Source: CAG-882 sp050874385
GTDB lineage: Bacteria; Bacillota; Clostridia; Lachnospirales; Lachnospiraceae
Direction: 5' to 3'
Assembly: GCA_050874385.1 (NCBI GenBank)
Contig: JBNMKO010000006.1
Location: 1 to 64,000 of the forward strand
Length of the DNA: 64,000 bases
The first letter of the stretch is position 1. Every line of letters begins with the position of its first letter. Below, in pieces: positions 1-8,477 of this stretch. The position numbers and the translations under genes are program-made. Under the pieces are notes generated by a model. The model saw only the letters and a list, made by a program, of their open reading frames with translations, was not told where the DNA came from and did not search any database.

Positions 1-11
1 GTCGGCTTTTT

Positions 12-85
12 GGACCTTTAGCTCAGTTGGTTAGAGCAACCGGCTCATAACCGGTCGGTCCTGGGTTCGAGTCCCCGAAGGTCCA
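12..85 (+). tRNA. tRNA-Met (CAT)
   Basis: Full cloverleaf: acceptor GGACCTT pairs with AAGGTCC, followed by discriminator A; the D arm, anticodon arm CCGGC/CCGG with anticodon CAT, and a TTCGAGT T-loop are all present. The 3' CCA is not encoded. The acceptor stem pairs from position 1, which suits elongator Met better than the initiator. First of four closely spaced tRNA genes, probably one transcript. A CAT anticodon can also be the Ile2 tRNA, which cannot be excluded by eye. Confidence 0.93.
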
Positions 86-126
86 TTTATTATTGCATAT
101 AACTCGATATTTACTTAATTGAATAT

Positions 127-200
127 GGCCCGGTGGCTCAGTTGGTTAGAGCGCCGCCCTGTCACGGCGGAGGTCATGGGTTCGAACCCCATTCGGGTCG
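127..200 (+). tRNA. tRNA-Asp (GTC)
   Basis: Cloverleaf with acceptor GGCCCGG/TCGGGTC (two G-U pairs), anticodon stem CCGCC/GGCGG with anticodon GTC, T-stem ATGGG/CCCAT and discriminator G. CCA is not encoded. It lies 41 bases after tRNA-Met in the same direction. Confidence 0.94.
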
Positions 201-233
201 CTTAAAGCGATGAGTTCGCTTTAGTTTTATTAT

Positions 234-306
234 GGGGTCTTAGCTCAGCTGGGAGAGCATCTGCCTTACAAGCAGAGGGTCATAGGTTCGAGCCCTATAG
301 GCCCCA
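234..306 (+). tRNA. tRNA-Val (TAC)
   Basis: Acceptor GGGGTCT/AGGCCCC, anticodon stem TCTGC/GCAGA with anticodon TAC, T-stem ATAGG/CCTAT, discriminator A. Third member of the tRNA cluster. Confidence 0.94.
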
Positions 307-322
307 TCAATTTAATAATTAT

Positions 323-406
323 GCTGGTGTGGTGGAATAGGCAGACGCAAAGGACTTAAAATCCTTCGGGAGCGATCCCGTGCCGGTTCAAGTCCGGCCA
401 CCAGCA
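323..406 (+). tRNA. tRNA-Leu (TAA)
   Basis: Class II tRNA of 84 bases with a long variable arm (CGGGAGCGATCCCG), acceptor GCTGGTG/CACCAGC and anticodon TAA. It is the last gene of the cluster and is followed at once by a terminator-like hairpin. Confidence 0.94.
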
Positions 407-416
407 TTTTTTATTG

Positions 417-455
417 CTCAGTTCATTATTTTTATTGAACTGGGTTATTTTTATT
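417..455 (+). terminator. Terminator of the tRNA cluster
   Basis: Inverted repeat CAGTTCA (419-425) and TGAACTG (436-442) around a 10-base AT loop, followed by a T-rich stretch. It ends the four-tRNA transcript. Confidence 0.6.
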
Positions 456-590
456 TTATGAGAATTGTCGTATTTCTTTTTTTATCTTTTTGTATGATAA
501 TTATAATATATTGGTTAGAAAATGTGAGTTGAACAAATTTGTATATATTGAAGCATAATTAAGTATGTTAAAATAAGGAGGATAATCTAT

Positions 591-1778
591 ATGCTTTTGA
601 TAAAAAATGGTTTGGTGCACGATGCGGTGAACAGGGAGCCTTATATAGCGGATATTGTTGTCAGGAATGGCAAGATAGCGGCGATTAATCCAAAGATGGT
701 TGATAAGGATAGGCATATATTGGGAAATGTTGCACAGACGGACGAGGACGTTCAGGTTATAGATGCGAGTGGACTTAATGTGTACCCGGGACTGGTTGAC
801 GCACACAGCCACTTGGGGCTTGACGGGTATGCGGTTGGATTTGAGGGGCAGGACTATAATGAGATGAATGATATTGTCACGCCGCAGCTTAGGGCTATAG
901 ACGGATTTTATCCGCAGGATGAGACGGTTAAGCTTGCGAGGGAGGGCGGTGTGACATGCGTTGGAACAGGACCGGGCAGCTCCAATGTGCTTGGGGGTAT
1001 GTTTATGGCAGTCAAGACTTATGGGCATCGCGTGGATGATATGGTTGTAAAATTTCCTGTCGCTATGAAATGTGCATTTGGAGAAAATCCGAAGAAGTGC
1101 TATAAGGATAAAGGAAATTATTCGAGAATGACGACGGCGTTCAGACTCCGTGATATGTTACACAGGGCTGTGGAGTATGATATTAAGCTTCAGGGCGCGG
1201 CTGAGGATGACAGCAAGCTTCCGGCGTATGATGCAAAATTGGAGGCATTGCTGCCGGTTGTGAGAGGTGAGCTTCCGCTTAAAGCACATGCGCACAGAGC
1301 TGATGATATATTTACGGCGATAAGGATTGCTAGGGAGTTTGGGGTAAAGTTGACCATTGAGCATTGTACCGACGGAGCACTTATCGCGGAGGATTTGGCA
1401 AAGGAGGGATTTCCGATTGCCGTGGGGCCTTCATTTGGACATGCGACAAAGTATGAGCTCAGAAATAAGTCATTTACAACCCCGGGAATACTTGCAAAGG
1501 CTGGATGTCAGGTTTCGATCATCACGGATGCGCCTGTGATACCACAGCAGTATTTGCCGCTTTGCGCCGGGTTAGCGGTTAAGTCAGGAATGGATGAGTT
1601 TGCAGCGTTGCAGGCGATTACGATTAACCCTGCAAAGCACCTTATGGTGGAGAAGAGAGTAGGAAGCATTGAGGTTGGCAAGGATGCGGATTTTGCGATA
1701 AGTGACGGAAATATTATGAATTCGGAAAGTTTTTTGAAATACACCATAATAGATGGAAAAATAGTGTACCAAGGATGA
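591..1778 (+). CDS. Metal-dependent amidohydrolase family protein
   Basis: A 395-residue protein of the amidohydrolase superfamily (TIM-barrel hydrolases such as imidazolonepropionase and related amidases). Visible signatures are the N-terminal beta-sandwich strand, the metal motif DAHSH near residue 71, the KAHAHRADD segment near 232, an IEHC histidine, and the C-terminal IEVGKDADFAI region that closes the composite domain. A good AGGAGG site lies 8 bases before the ATG. It is monocistronic: tRNA genes lie upstream and a structured region downstream. The substrate cannot be named from sequence; related proteins act on cyclic amides or dipeptides. It has the full length of the family. Confidence 0.88.
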   Translation: MLLIKNGLVHDAVNREPYIADIVVRNGKIAAINPKMVDKDRHILGNVAQTDEDVQVIDASGLNVYPGLVDAHSHLGLDGYAVGFEGQDYNEMNDIVTPQLRAIDGFYPQDETVKLAREGGVTCVGTGPGSSNVLGGMFMAVKTYGHRVDDMVVKFPVAMKCAFGENPKKCYKDKGNYSRMTTAFRLRDMLHRAVEYDIKLQGAAEDDSKLPAYDAKLEALLPVVRGELPLKAHAHRADDIFTAIRIAREFGVKLTIEHCTDGALIAEDLAKEGFPIAVGPSFGHATKYELRNKSFTTPGILAKAGCQVSIITDAPVIPQQYLPLCAGLAVKSGMDEFAALQAITINPAKHLMVEKRVGSIEVGKDADFAISDGNIMNSESFLKYTIIDGKIVYQG

Positions 1779-1859
1779 AAAAAGTGTTAAAATAAATTTG
1801 ACCAAATCAAGTAAGTCCCCTGTTTCAATTGCGAAGATCAATAAGCAGTGGGTGGGGGG

Positions 1860-1905
1860 CTTGCTTGTATCAGGAGAGGTACAAGACCCTCCTGTTATGA
1901 GCAAG
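1860..1905 (+). ncRNA. Candidate structured leader RNA
   Basis: A two-part hairpin: outer arms CTTGCT (1860-1865) and AGCAAG (1900-1905), inner arms CAGGAG (1871-1876) and CTCCTG (1889-1894). It sits in the gap between the amidohydrolase gene and the zinc-ribbon gene, directly before the 30-bp repeat at 1907. It could be a leader or the terminator of the upstream gene; no long T-run follows. No known family was recognised. Confidence 0.4.
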
Positions 1906-1906
1906 T

Positions 1907-1936
1907 AGCGAAGCGGATTGCGAATATCCGCTTGAC
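1907..1936. repeat. 30-bp hairpin repeat, copy 1
   Basis: Identical over 30 bp to positions 12712-12741. It contains the inverted repeat AGCGGAT/ATCCGCT around a 7-base loop. Here it lies about 25 bases before the start of the zinc-ribbon gene. Two identical copies 10.8 kb apart in non-coding DNA suggest a small dispersed element. Confidence 0.75.
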
Positions 1937-1960
1937 TTTTATTGGGAAGAGGGGGATTTT

Positions 1961-2512
1961 ATGAAGGTTACATGTATAAGCTGCCATAAAAAATTTGACA
2001 ATGACAAGTACTATGGGATTTGTCCAAAGTGTGGTGCTTTTAATAAACTGCACTTTGGCGTTGATGACCATGCGAGCCTTCATCAGATGTACGATGATGA
2101 CAAGAATATGCATTCAGACTATGCGAGTCATGAAAGTCTTCATCAGATGTACGATGATGATAAGGATATACATTCCGATTATGCGAGCCACGAGAGTTTT
2201 CATCAGACGTACGATGAAGATAAGGATATACATTCCGATTATGCAAGCCATGAGCAGTTTCACGAAAAGTATGATGACACCACAAGCCATGCGAAGGTGT
2301 CGACGGATAGAATGAGTGGCAGCTCGGTTTATTCGGATGAGTTAAGTAAATCTAGGAGGGCAAAGGTTCAGACTTTTAATAAAGCGGGTGCGGATGATAA
2401 GTCAAAGAATGTAGGGGCTGTCAAGTGGATTATCATTATAGTTATCTTGGCAAATGTTTTGCCGGCGATTATAAACTGGTTTCATTGGCTTATTTTTAGT
2501 TTTCTGGATTGA
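1961..2512 (+). CDS. Zinc-ribbon membrane protein with tandem repeats
   Basis: Not a recognised family. The first 30 residues hold a two-CxxC zinc ribbon (CISC near residue 5, CPKC near 21). Residues about 38-110 are three to four tandem repeats of 20 residues built on a D-x-x-S-x-H-Q-x-Y-D-D-D-K pattern, very acidic and histidine-rich. A single hydrophobic segment (about 152-180) anchors the C-terminus. The layout suggests a membrane-tethered protein whose repeat region could bind metal. The ATG follows a GGGG-rich ribosome site. The DNA repeat unit is 60 bp and highly similar between copies, so copy number may vary between strains. Confidence 0.7.
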   Translation: MKVTCISCHKKFDNDKYYGICPKCGAFNKLHFGVDDHASLHQMYDDDKNMHSDYASHESLHQMYDDDKDIHSDYASHESFHQTYDEDKDIHSDYASHEQFHEKYDDTTSHAKVSTDRMSGSSVYSDELSKSRRAKVQTFNKAGADDKSKNVGAVKWIIIIVILANVLPAIINWFHWLIFSFLD

Positions 2513-2561
2513 GGCGAAAGATAGGTATATAATCAAAAAATTAATAAATTTAAAAAAAGTA

Positions 2562-2590
2562 TTGACATGGAAGATATATTGATATATAAT
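2562..2590 (+). promoter_or_regulatory. Sigma-A promoter of tRNA-Arg
   Basis: TTGACA at 2562-2567, a 17-base spacer, and TATAAT at 2585-2590: a perfect match to the consensus. It lies about 50 bases before the tRNA-Arg gene. Confidence 0.88.
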
Positions 2591-2642
2591 ATCAATGTTG
2601 CTAAAGAAGAGAGCAACTTAGTTACTTGATTATTTAGCATAT

Positions 2643-2716
2643 GTGCGTGTAGCTCAGCTGGATAGAGCGACTGGCTACGGACCAGTAGGTCGTGGGTTCG
2701 AATCCTGTCACGCACA
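2643..2716 (+). tRNA. tRNA-Arg (ACG)
   Basis: Acceptor GTGCGTG/CACGCAC with discriminator A, anticodon stem ACTGG/CCAGT with anticodon ACG (read as ICG after deamination), T-loop TTCGAAT. A single-gene unit between a consensus promoter and a terminator. Confidence 0.95.
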
Positions 2717-2720
2717 TCTT

Positions 2721-2750
2721 AAAGACAATCCTTGCGGGTTGTCTTTTTTT
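2721..2750 (+). terminator. Terminator of tRNA-Arg
   Basis: AAGACAA (2722-2728) and TTGTCTT (2739-2745) form a stem with a GC-rich apex, followed by seven T residues. Confidence 0.88.
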
Positions 2751-2884
2751 GTTAAATTTATCTGGCAAAATTATTCTTACTCTATATGAAATATTCCCGG
2801 AAAGTGGTTTTTATTGATACACAAATTTCCTAGAAAATAAAAGTTATAAGTTGAGTACAAGCGTTATAAAGTTATAAAAAAACA

Positions 2885-2982
2885 GGGTGTTAAAATATGC
2901 CGCAAAAAACTAATTATGTATAAGTGTGGTTATATTTGCTACATCACCATCTTATACATTCAAAATACATATTCTAACACCC
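2885..2982 (-). terminator. Long imperfect hairpin downstream of the PRPP synthetase gene
   Basis: Nested inverted repeats: GGGTGTTA (2885-2892) with TAACACCC (2975-2982), and inside them ATGTATAAG with CTTATACAT. Read on the minus strand the outer arm is followed by a run of seven T. It can therefore end the leftward operon that finishes at 3050. The rest of the 333-base gap from 2717 to 3049 is AT-rich with no gene visible. Confidence 0.5.
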
Positions 2983-3049
2983 ATTTTATTTTATATCTAT
3001 ATACCAACAGATATAATTATAAAGGAACTTCCAATATCTTATGAAAAAA

Positions 3050-4222
3050 TTACTTATTGTTATAAGCCTTCAAAAGCTTCTGTATTCTGTCAACCGGGTC
3101 GAGGAGCTTGCTTATGGAAGCGTCGTGGTTGAGTGTGTCGATGATGAGCGCGATGTACTTGCTCATATCAACGCTGATATAGTATGGTTTGGAGAGGAGC
3201 TCAGGTGTCTGGTAGATGACGTTGGTTGTGAGAACCTTGTCGATAATGCCTGCCTCATAAGCCTCGTCGAACTTCTCAAGACCGTTGGTGAAAAGACCGA
3301 ATGTGCTTGCCAGGAACACTCTCTTTGCCTTGCGCGCCTTCAGCTCCTTTGCCACGTCGAGCATGCTCTCGCCGGATGAAATCATATCATCTATGATAAA
3401 TACATCCTTGCCCTCAACGGAACTTCCTAGGAACTCGTGCGCTACAATAGGATTACGTCCGTTTACAATTTTAGAGTAGTCTCTTCTCTTGTAGAACATA
3501 CCTACGTCAAGACCGAGCACATTGCCAAAATATACGGCTCTGTGAGTGCCGCCCTCGTCCGGGCTTATCATCATCATGTGGTCGCTGTCGATGATGAGGT
3601 CAGGTACATTTCTTGTGAGATACTTTATAAACTGGTAAGCCGGCTGTACAGTCTCAAAGCCCTTTAACGGGATGGCGTTCTGTACACGAGGGTCATGTGC
3701 GTCGAAGGTGATAATGTTGTCAACGCCCATTTCTGTGAGCTCCTGAAGTGCAAGAGCGCAGTCTAAGGATTCACGTCCGCTTCTCTTGTGCTGTCTGCTC
3801 TCATAGAGAAATGGCATGATGACGGTAATTCTTCTCGCCTTGCCGCCGACAGCAGCGATAATTCTCTTGAGGTCCTGATAGTGGTCATCAGGTGACATGT
3901 GGTTCTCCTTACCGCATAAAGAGTAGGTAAGGCTATAGTTACATACATCGACTAAAAGGTACAAATCATATCCGCGGACAGATTCGTTGATAATTCCCTT
4001 AGCCTCGCCTGAGCCAAAGCGTGGCACGCTCGCACTCAAGATATAGTTGTCTCTCTGATATCCGGCAAAAGCGATAGTGGACTTATGCTCGTTTTCTCTT
4101 TCGGTTCTCCACTGAACAAGGTAATCATTTACCTTCTGGCTGAGCTTTTCACAGCCTTTGAGGGGAATAATTCCAAGTGCCCCCACTGGTATGGTTTCAA
4201 GGTCGCGTTCTTCCTGAATCAT
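3050..4222 (-). CDS. prs: Ribose-phosphate pyrophosphokinase (PRPP synthetase)
   Basis: Makes PRPP from ribose 5-phosphate and ATP for nucleotide, histidine and tryptophan synthesis, in the cytosol. Diagnostic features are the PRPP-binding loop VFIIDDMISSGES near residues 274-286, the catalytic flexible-loop region FLYESRQHKR near 138-147, and the FDAHDPRVQNAIP segment near 173-185. At 390 residues it is longer than the usual 310-320, with an N-terminal extension and insertions. This matches a divergent second Prs type seen in Clostridia. An AGGAGG site precedes the ATG. It starts 27 bases after the DnaC-like gene and is probably cotranscribed with it. Confidence 0.9.
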   Translation of the reverse strand: MIQEERDLETIPVGALGIIPLKGCEKLSQKVNDYLVQWRTERENEHKSTIAFAGYQRDNYILSASVPRFGSGEAKGIINESVRGYDLYLLVDVCNYSLTYSLCGKENHMSPDDHYQDLKRIIAAVGGKARRITVIMPFLYESRQHKRSGRESLDCALALQELTEMGVDNIITFDAHDPRVQNAIPLKGFETVQPAYQFIKYLTRNVPDLIIDSDHMMMISPDEGGTHRAVYFGNVLGLDVGMFYKRRDYSKIVNGRNPIVAHEFLGSSVEGKDVFIIDDMISSGESMLDVAKELKARKAKRVFLASTFGLFTNGLEKFDEAYEAGIIDKVLTTNVIYQTPELLSKPYYISVDMSKYIALIIDTLNHDASISKLLDPVDRIQKLLKAYNNK

Positions 4223-4249
4223 GATGTTTTCCTCCGTAGATGTTTTGGG

Positions 4250-5230
4250 TTAAAGTTTCTTCAAACGAATGTCATCGCCGAAAATTTTGAATATCTGGTA
4301 TGACATGGTGAGTCTCGAAAAAATTCGCTCCGAATAAGTGTTCATAAGCTCCTCGAGGCTCAAATTCGTTGATATTATTGTTGACAGACCTGCAAGAATT
4401 CTTTCATTTATACAATAAAATAATCTTGAGTTGGTGAAGCTGTTCACAAGCTCCGTTCCAAGGTCGTCTATAATAAGCAGCTCGCAGTCAAGAATTTGTG
4501 AAAAAGCATCCCTGTAATCTGTCGTGCTGTCATTATCGAAAGCGTATTTTGAAAAAAGGTCAAACAAATCTATTGCCGACAAATACAGCACAGAATGTCC
4601 TCTTTCCAACAGTTCACCCGCTATGCAGTGGGTGAGAAAGGTCTTTCCGACACCGGTGTCCCCGTAGAATAAAAGATTGTCGCCCGATGGAAAGTCTTTT
4701 AAAAATGAATTGACATTTTTTGTGACGTTTACAATGTTCTCCAGAGCGGATATTCCGGAAACCGGGTCAATATAGTCCTCCGAATACCAATCATAATTGA
4801 AGTTAGAGAAATTTTCAAGTAGCAGAATTTTCTTAATGTTGGACTGATTGTAGAGAAGGTCTATTGCAGCCTGCTTAAAACAGCGGCATTTCTGCCCGTT
4901 GACAAAGCCTGTGTCCTTGCAAATCGGACATTCATAGTGAAGGTCAAGGTAGTCCTCAGGGTATCCGGCGGAGGTGAGAAGAATCTGCTTCTCCTCGTTT
5001 ATCGATGCAAGTTTTTTTGCAAGCTTTGCCTTTTTGCTTGTATCTCCCATGACGGCAGCCCTTGCAGCCTCCGCGGATATGGAGGCTGTCTCTTTTTTCA
5101 GCTCATCGTATTCGGGGATACGCGCGTTGATTTCCTTGTACCGCAGACTCTGCACGGCGCGGGCATGGCTCTGCTTTGCGTCATACATTCTCATAATTGC
5201 ATCATATTGTGAATTGTTTAGTTTCATCAA
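4250..5230 (-). CDS. DnaC/DnaI-type helicase loader ATPase
   Basis: AAA+ ATPase that loads the replicative helicase on DNA at initiation and restart. It has an N-terminal helical part, a zinc site CPIC...CRC (Cys 101, 104, 115, 117), Walker A GDTGVGKT (190-197) and Walker B LLIIDDLG (251-258). The length of 326 residues fits DnaI/DnaC. The partner DnaD-domain gene lies 14 bases upstream on the same strand, the usual clostridial pairing. The function is known for the family; the pairing is seen here. Confidence 0.9.
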   Translation of the reverse strand: MMKLNNSQYDAIMRMYDAKQSHARAVQSLRYKEINARIPEYDELKKETASISAEAARAAVMGDTSKKAKLAKKLASINEEKQILLTSAGYPEDYLDLHYECPICKDTGFVNGQKCRCFKQAAIDLLYNQSNIKKILLLENFSNFNYDWYSEDYIDPVSGISALENIVNVTKNVNSFLKDFPSGDNLLFYGDTGVGKTFLTHCIAGELLERGHSVLYLSAIDLFDLFSKYAFDNDSTTDYRDAFSQILDCELLIIDDLGTELVNSFTNSRLFYCINERILAGLSTIISTNLSLEELMNTYSERIFSRLTMSYQIFKIFGDDIRLKKL

Positions 5231-5244
5231 TCAATCCTCTACAA

Positions 5245-6417
5245 TCAATCATTTTTGTTGATAAGCTGTTTTTCAAGAGCGTTAAAGTCATACGTTCTCT
5301 GTGAAAAATTGTTAAAACGGTTATTGTTTTTCGGCGCGCGCACAGCGGGGGAGTTCGCGGCGGCGTTGTCATTTTTGTAGGTACTCTTTTTGGAGCTTGC
5401 GTGTGCGGCATCGGCGGACTCGATATCCGACATGGTGCGCACATTCCTCTTTTTCCAGTTCGACAAAATGGAATCGGCATATTCAAAGCTCGGTTTGTGG
5501 AGAGCTCTTATGGTTCGATTGCAAGCCTCTACAACCACCTCACTCTCAAAGCCATAATCATCATACCACTTTGTTATCAAATCAAGCTCAGGCTTTCCCG
5601 GCATACGGTCGTTTATTCCGAATGTTTTCATCACGGAATAGACCTTCTTGGTATATATTTGGTGGCGCTGCTTGGCCTGTTCAGCCTTGACAATTCCCTC
5701 TTTGTGCCACTCTATGGCGACCTTCTCAAGATAGCGGCAGCCTAACTTTTCCGTGGAGGCACAGTACTCGAGAAGGTATTCCAAAAGCTCATCCGAAAAT
5801 TTCAAATCGCTGTGTATATATATGATTGTGTTGATTTCTGAGCTGGTCAGTGTCTTGCCAAACAGCTTCTCAGCCACAAATATCATCTGGTGAAGATTAT
5901 CGTCATCATCGCACATCTGTTTGATGGCAGCAGGGGAATAGTTATACTTTCCTGAGCCGGAATCATCAGGTGTGTGTACCGGAGCCTTTTCGGCAAATGC
6001 GCTGTCTCCCTCGGCGGACGCAGCCGACTCTGATGTGCTGTCTGTGCCGGCATTTTTTTCGGTGCGGCTTTGAGGTCTGTTATCAGGTGCGGCATTGGCG
6101 GAAAAATCGTCCCGGTTTTGTTCTATTGGGAGCAGGGTGATGCTCACAGGTATATAGCCGTTGTAGACAACCGATAAAAGTCCCGCGCGCTCCCAGTATT
6201 TAATGGCACGGATTACATCGCCCTCCGTGTGGTTTAACAAATCCGCAATCTCGGTGAGGGAGGATGAACGCCCCGCAGGATTTGTGTACATTCTAAGCAG
6301 ACATAGATAGACCTTCACAAACTCGCCGTTTGCCAAGGGCATATATTTATCTAGAAAAATGTTTGGAACAGTCGTCTCGTTAGGTGTGTAGGCTGATGTA
6401 AGTGTAAGCTGTGCCAT
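5245..6417 (-). CDS. DnaD-domain replication initiation protein
   Basis: Primosome protein with an N-terminal winged helix (about residues 20-100: a helix-turn-helix with VIRAIKYWERAGLL), a Ser/Ala/Asp-rich linker (about 115-165), and a C-terminal DnaD/DnaB2-type helical domain (about 190-320) that contains the conserved WYDDYGF motif. It acts with the downstream helicase loader at origins or stalled forks. The start ATG has only a weak purine-rich site. DnaA boxes lie 160-255 bases upstream, which suggests that DnaA controls this operon. Confidence 0.86.
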   Translation of the reverse strand: MAQLTLTSAYTPNETTVPNIFLDKYMPLANGEFVKVYLCLLRMYTNPAGRSSSLTEIADLLNHTEGDVIRAIKYWERAGLLSVVYNGYIPVSITLLPIEQNRDDFSANAAPDNRPQSRTEKNAGTDSTSESAASAEGDSAFAEKAPVHTPDDSGSGKYNYSPAAIKQMCDDDDNLHQMIFVAEKLFGKTLTSSEINTIIYIHSDLKFSDELLEYLLEYCASTEKLGCRYLEKVAIEWHKEGIVKAEQAKQRHQIYTKKVYSVMKTFGINDRMPGKPELDLITKWYDDYGFESEVVVEACNRTIRALHKPSFEYADSILSNWKKRNVRTMSDIESADAAHASSKKSTYKNDNAAANSPAVRAPKNNNRFNNFSQRTYDFNALEKQLINKND

Positions 6418-6575
6418 AGTGTACTCTCGTTTCTTATAATATAATAATCAAGAGATATCCCATGCCCATTGCATATTGCAGCGGTGGCGGGGAACTGCTT
6501 GTGTACCCCTTAGTATAGCATAGCGCCGCGAGTTTGAGAATAGCTTTTGCCCCAACAAAATAAAGTTGTGAAATT

Positions 6576-6672
6576 TGTGGATATCCAAATGTGGACAATG
6601 TGGATAACTCGTGGAAAGCCTTATAAATGCGGGATTTATAGAGGGTTGGGTATGTGGATAACTTGTGGATAA
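6576..6672 (-). promoter_or_regulatory. DnaA box cluster upstream of the dnaD-dnaC operon
   Basis: Three perfect DnaA boxes (TGTGGATAA; complement TTATCCACA) at 6599-6607, 6653-6661 and 6664-6672, plus one-mismatch boxes at 6576-6584 and 6590-6598, all in one orientation. They lie in the 498-base non-coding gap 6418-6915, upstream of the leftward primosome genes. The simplest reading is DnaA regulation of that operon or a DnaA-titration site. No dnaA, dnaN or clear unwinding element is present to support an origin call. Confidence 0.75.
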
Positions 6673-6696
6673 ACTGAAAATAGCGCAAAAAATGAA

Positions 6697-6745
6697 AAAA
6701 GTGCCAGAATTTGCCTATATTGACAGAACAAATTTTGACACTTTT
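6697..6745. terminator. Hairpin in the murC-dnaD gap
   Basis: Imperfect inverted repeat AAAAGTG..AGAATTTG (6697-6713) with CAAATTTT.ACACTTTT (6729-6745). It has A-rich and T-rich flanks and could terminate in either direction. Confidence 0.45.
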
Positions 6746-6792
6746 AATGTGTAAATTGGATATTTGAAGTCCGATTTACAGCTTGTTTATAA

Positions 6793-6828
6793 AACTATTT
6801 ATGCTATCGCAGCATATAAAAATAGGTT
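6793..6828 (-). terminator. Probable murC terminator
   Basis: Stem AACTATTT.ATGCT (6793-6805) with AGCAT..AAAATAGGTT (6811-6828) around the loop ATCGC. On the minus strand it follows the murC stop by about 90 bases and is followed by a T-rich stretch. Confidence 0.45.
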
Positions 6829-6915
6829 TATGTTTCTTTTGAATACAAATAAGTTCCTGACTACACTTATTGTTGTATATAATGGAAGTTGAGGGTTTTA
6901 TTGACAGTGTAAAAG

Positions 6916-8295
6916 TTATTTCAAAAGGTTCTCGCCCACCTCAAGAATATTTCCTGCTCCCATTGTTATCACAACGTCGCCCTCGTGGCAGTTATCTTTT
7001 ATGAAATCTTCAATCTCGGAAAAGCTCATAAAGTATTCACAAGGAGTTCCTTTCTCGACTATGAGCTTTTGGATATCCGCCGAGCTGACACCGTAGATAT
7101 CCTGCTCGCGCGCGGAGTACACAGGTGCGAGCACCACATGGTCTGCGAGTGAGAGGGCAGTTGCAAACTCCGGCAGAAATGCCTTTGTGCGGGTGTAGGT
7201 GTGTGGCTGGAATATGCACCAGAGCTTTTTGTGAGGATAGTGCGCGGCAGCCTTCAATGTGGCGGTTATCTCCGCTGGGTGATGTGCGTAGTCGTCAATT
7301 ATTGTGAAGCCGTTGCATTTTCCCTTCACCTGAAAACGGCGGTCAACACCGCTGTAGGCGGCAATTCCCTTTACAGCCGTGTCCATATCTATGCCAAGTG
7401 TAACGGCGGCGGCGATGGCGGCAAGGCTGTTTAGGACGTTGTGTTCACCAGGAACCTTGAGCGCAACTTTACGCTTTTCTTCATTATTATAAAGGAGTGT
7501 ATAACAGTAGTCCCCTTTGTCGTCGATGTGAAAATCCTTTGCGGAAAAGTTGCTGCTTTTTGGGTCAAGACCGAAGGTTATGACGTGGCATCTGCTGTCT
7601 TCAAAAAAGTACTGATAGTTGTCGATGGCACTGTTGATTATGAGATAGCCGTCGTCAGGCAGCAGTTCGGTGTACTTTTTGAATGACGCGCGGATGTCAT
7701 CAATGTCTTTGAAAAAGTCGAGATGGTCTTCCTCGACATTTAATATAATGTTCATGGTAGGGTGGAATGAGAGAAAACTGTTGGTGTACTCACATGCCTC
7801 CGTGAGGAACACATCCGAATGTCCTATCCTCATATTTCCGCCGATTGACGGGAGCATACCGCCGACGGATATGGTCGGGTCTGTGTCGGCGAGCATGAGA
7901 ATTTCGCTGAGCATGGATGTTGTCGTGGTCTTTCCGTGGGTTCCGGACACACCTATGGCGGTCTTGTAATTTTTCATTACCTGTCCTAAAAGCTCGGCGC
8001 GGGAGAGCATCGGTATTCCAAGTTCAACGCAGCGCGCATACTCAGGATTGTCCGGGTGAATGGCAGCGGTGTACACGGCAACATCCACACAACTGTCCAC
8101 GTTGTCCGCGCTCTGTCCTATAAATATTTTGCATCCGGCATCTGCAAGCTGCCTTGTGAGCGCGGACTCTTTGTTGTCGGAGCCCGATATTGTAAAGTGC
8201 TCCGACAAGAGAAGCTCGGCGAGACCGCTCATGCTTATGCCGCCTATGCCGATGAAATGTATATGTACGGGTTTGTTGAAATCAAGCTGATACAT
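6916..8295 (-). CDS. murC: UDP-N-acetylmuramate--L-alanine ligase
   Basis: Adds L-alanine to UDP-MurNAc with ATP, the first peptide step of peptidoglycan precursor synthesis in the cytosol. Visible: the N-terminal Rossmann-type motif HFIGIGGISMSG, the ATP loop GTHGKTTTT (about residues 115-123), TEACEYTNSF, and the C-terminal DDYAHHPAE motif near 310. It is 459 residues, normal for MurC. The start at 8295 is chosen because a GGAGG site lies 8 bases before it; a TTG further upstream overlaps that site. It stands alone, divergent from glgC. Confidence 0.95.
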   Translation of the reverse strand: MYQLDFNKPVHIHFIGIGGISMSGLAELLLSEHFTISGSDNKESALTRQLADAGCKIFIGQSADNVDSCVDVAVYTAAIHPDNPEYARCVELGIPMLSRAELLGQVMKNYKTAIGVSGTHGKTTTTSMLSEILMLADTDPTISVGGMLPSIGGNMRIGHSDVFLTEACEYTNSFLSFHPTMNIILNVEEDHLDFFKDIDDIRASFKKYTELLPDDGYLIINSAIDNYQYFFEDSRCHVITFGLDPKSSNFSAKDFHIDDKGDYCYTLLYNNEEKRKVALKVPGEHNVLNSLAAIAAAVTLGIDMDTAVKGIAAYSGVDRRFQVKGKCNGFTIIDDYAHHPAEITATLKAAAHYPHKKLWCIFQPHTYTRTKAFLPEFATALSLADHVVLAPVYSAREQDIYGVSSADIQKLIVEKGTPCEYFMSFSEIEDFIKDNCHEGDVVITMGAGNILEVGENLLK

Positions 8296-8477
8296 TAATA
8301 AAATCCTCCACAAATAATTTTATTATGAATACATTGGATATATACATAATATAATATAACAACAGCCATAAAATTACCAGTGCGAAGTTGTTTTGTGGAA
8401 TATAATGGTAAAAAATCAAATTATTAAATAATTATCAGAAAAAGATAGAAATTCTGAACAAAATATATAAATATTCC

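Noticed and set aside
3041..3379. Rightward frame opposite the PRPP synthetase gene
   Set aside because: Entirely antisense to a well-supported enzyme gene; a shadow frame.
6576..6672. Chromosomal origin of replication
   Set aside because: No dnaA/dnaN or clear AT unwinding region next to the boxes; regulation of the primosome operon is the simpler reading.
6434..6688. Open frame on the minus strand in the dnaD-murC gap
   Set aside because: No ribosome site, overlaps the DnaA box cluster, composition like non-coding DNA.
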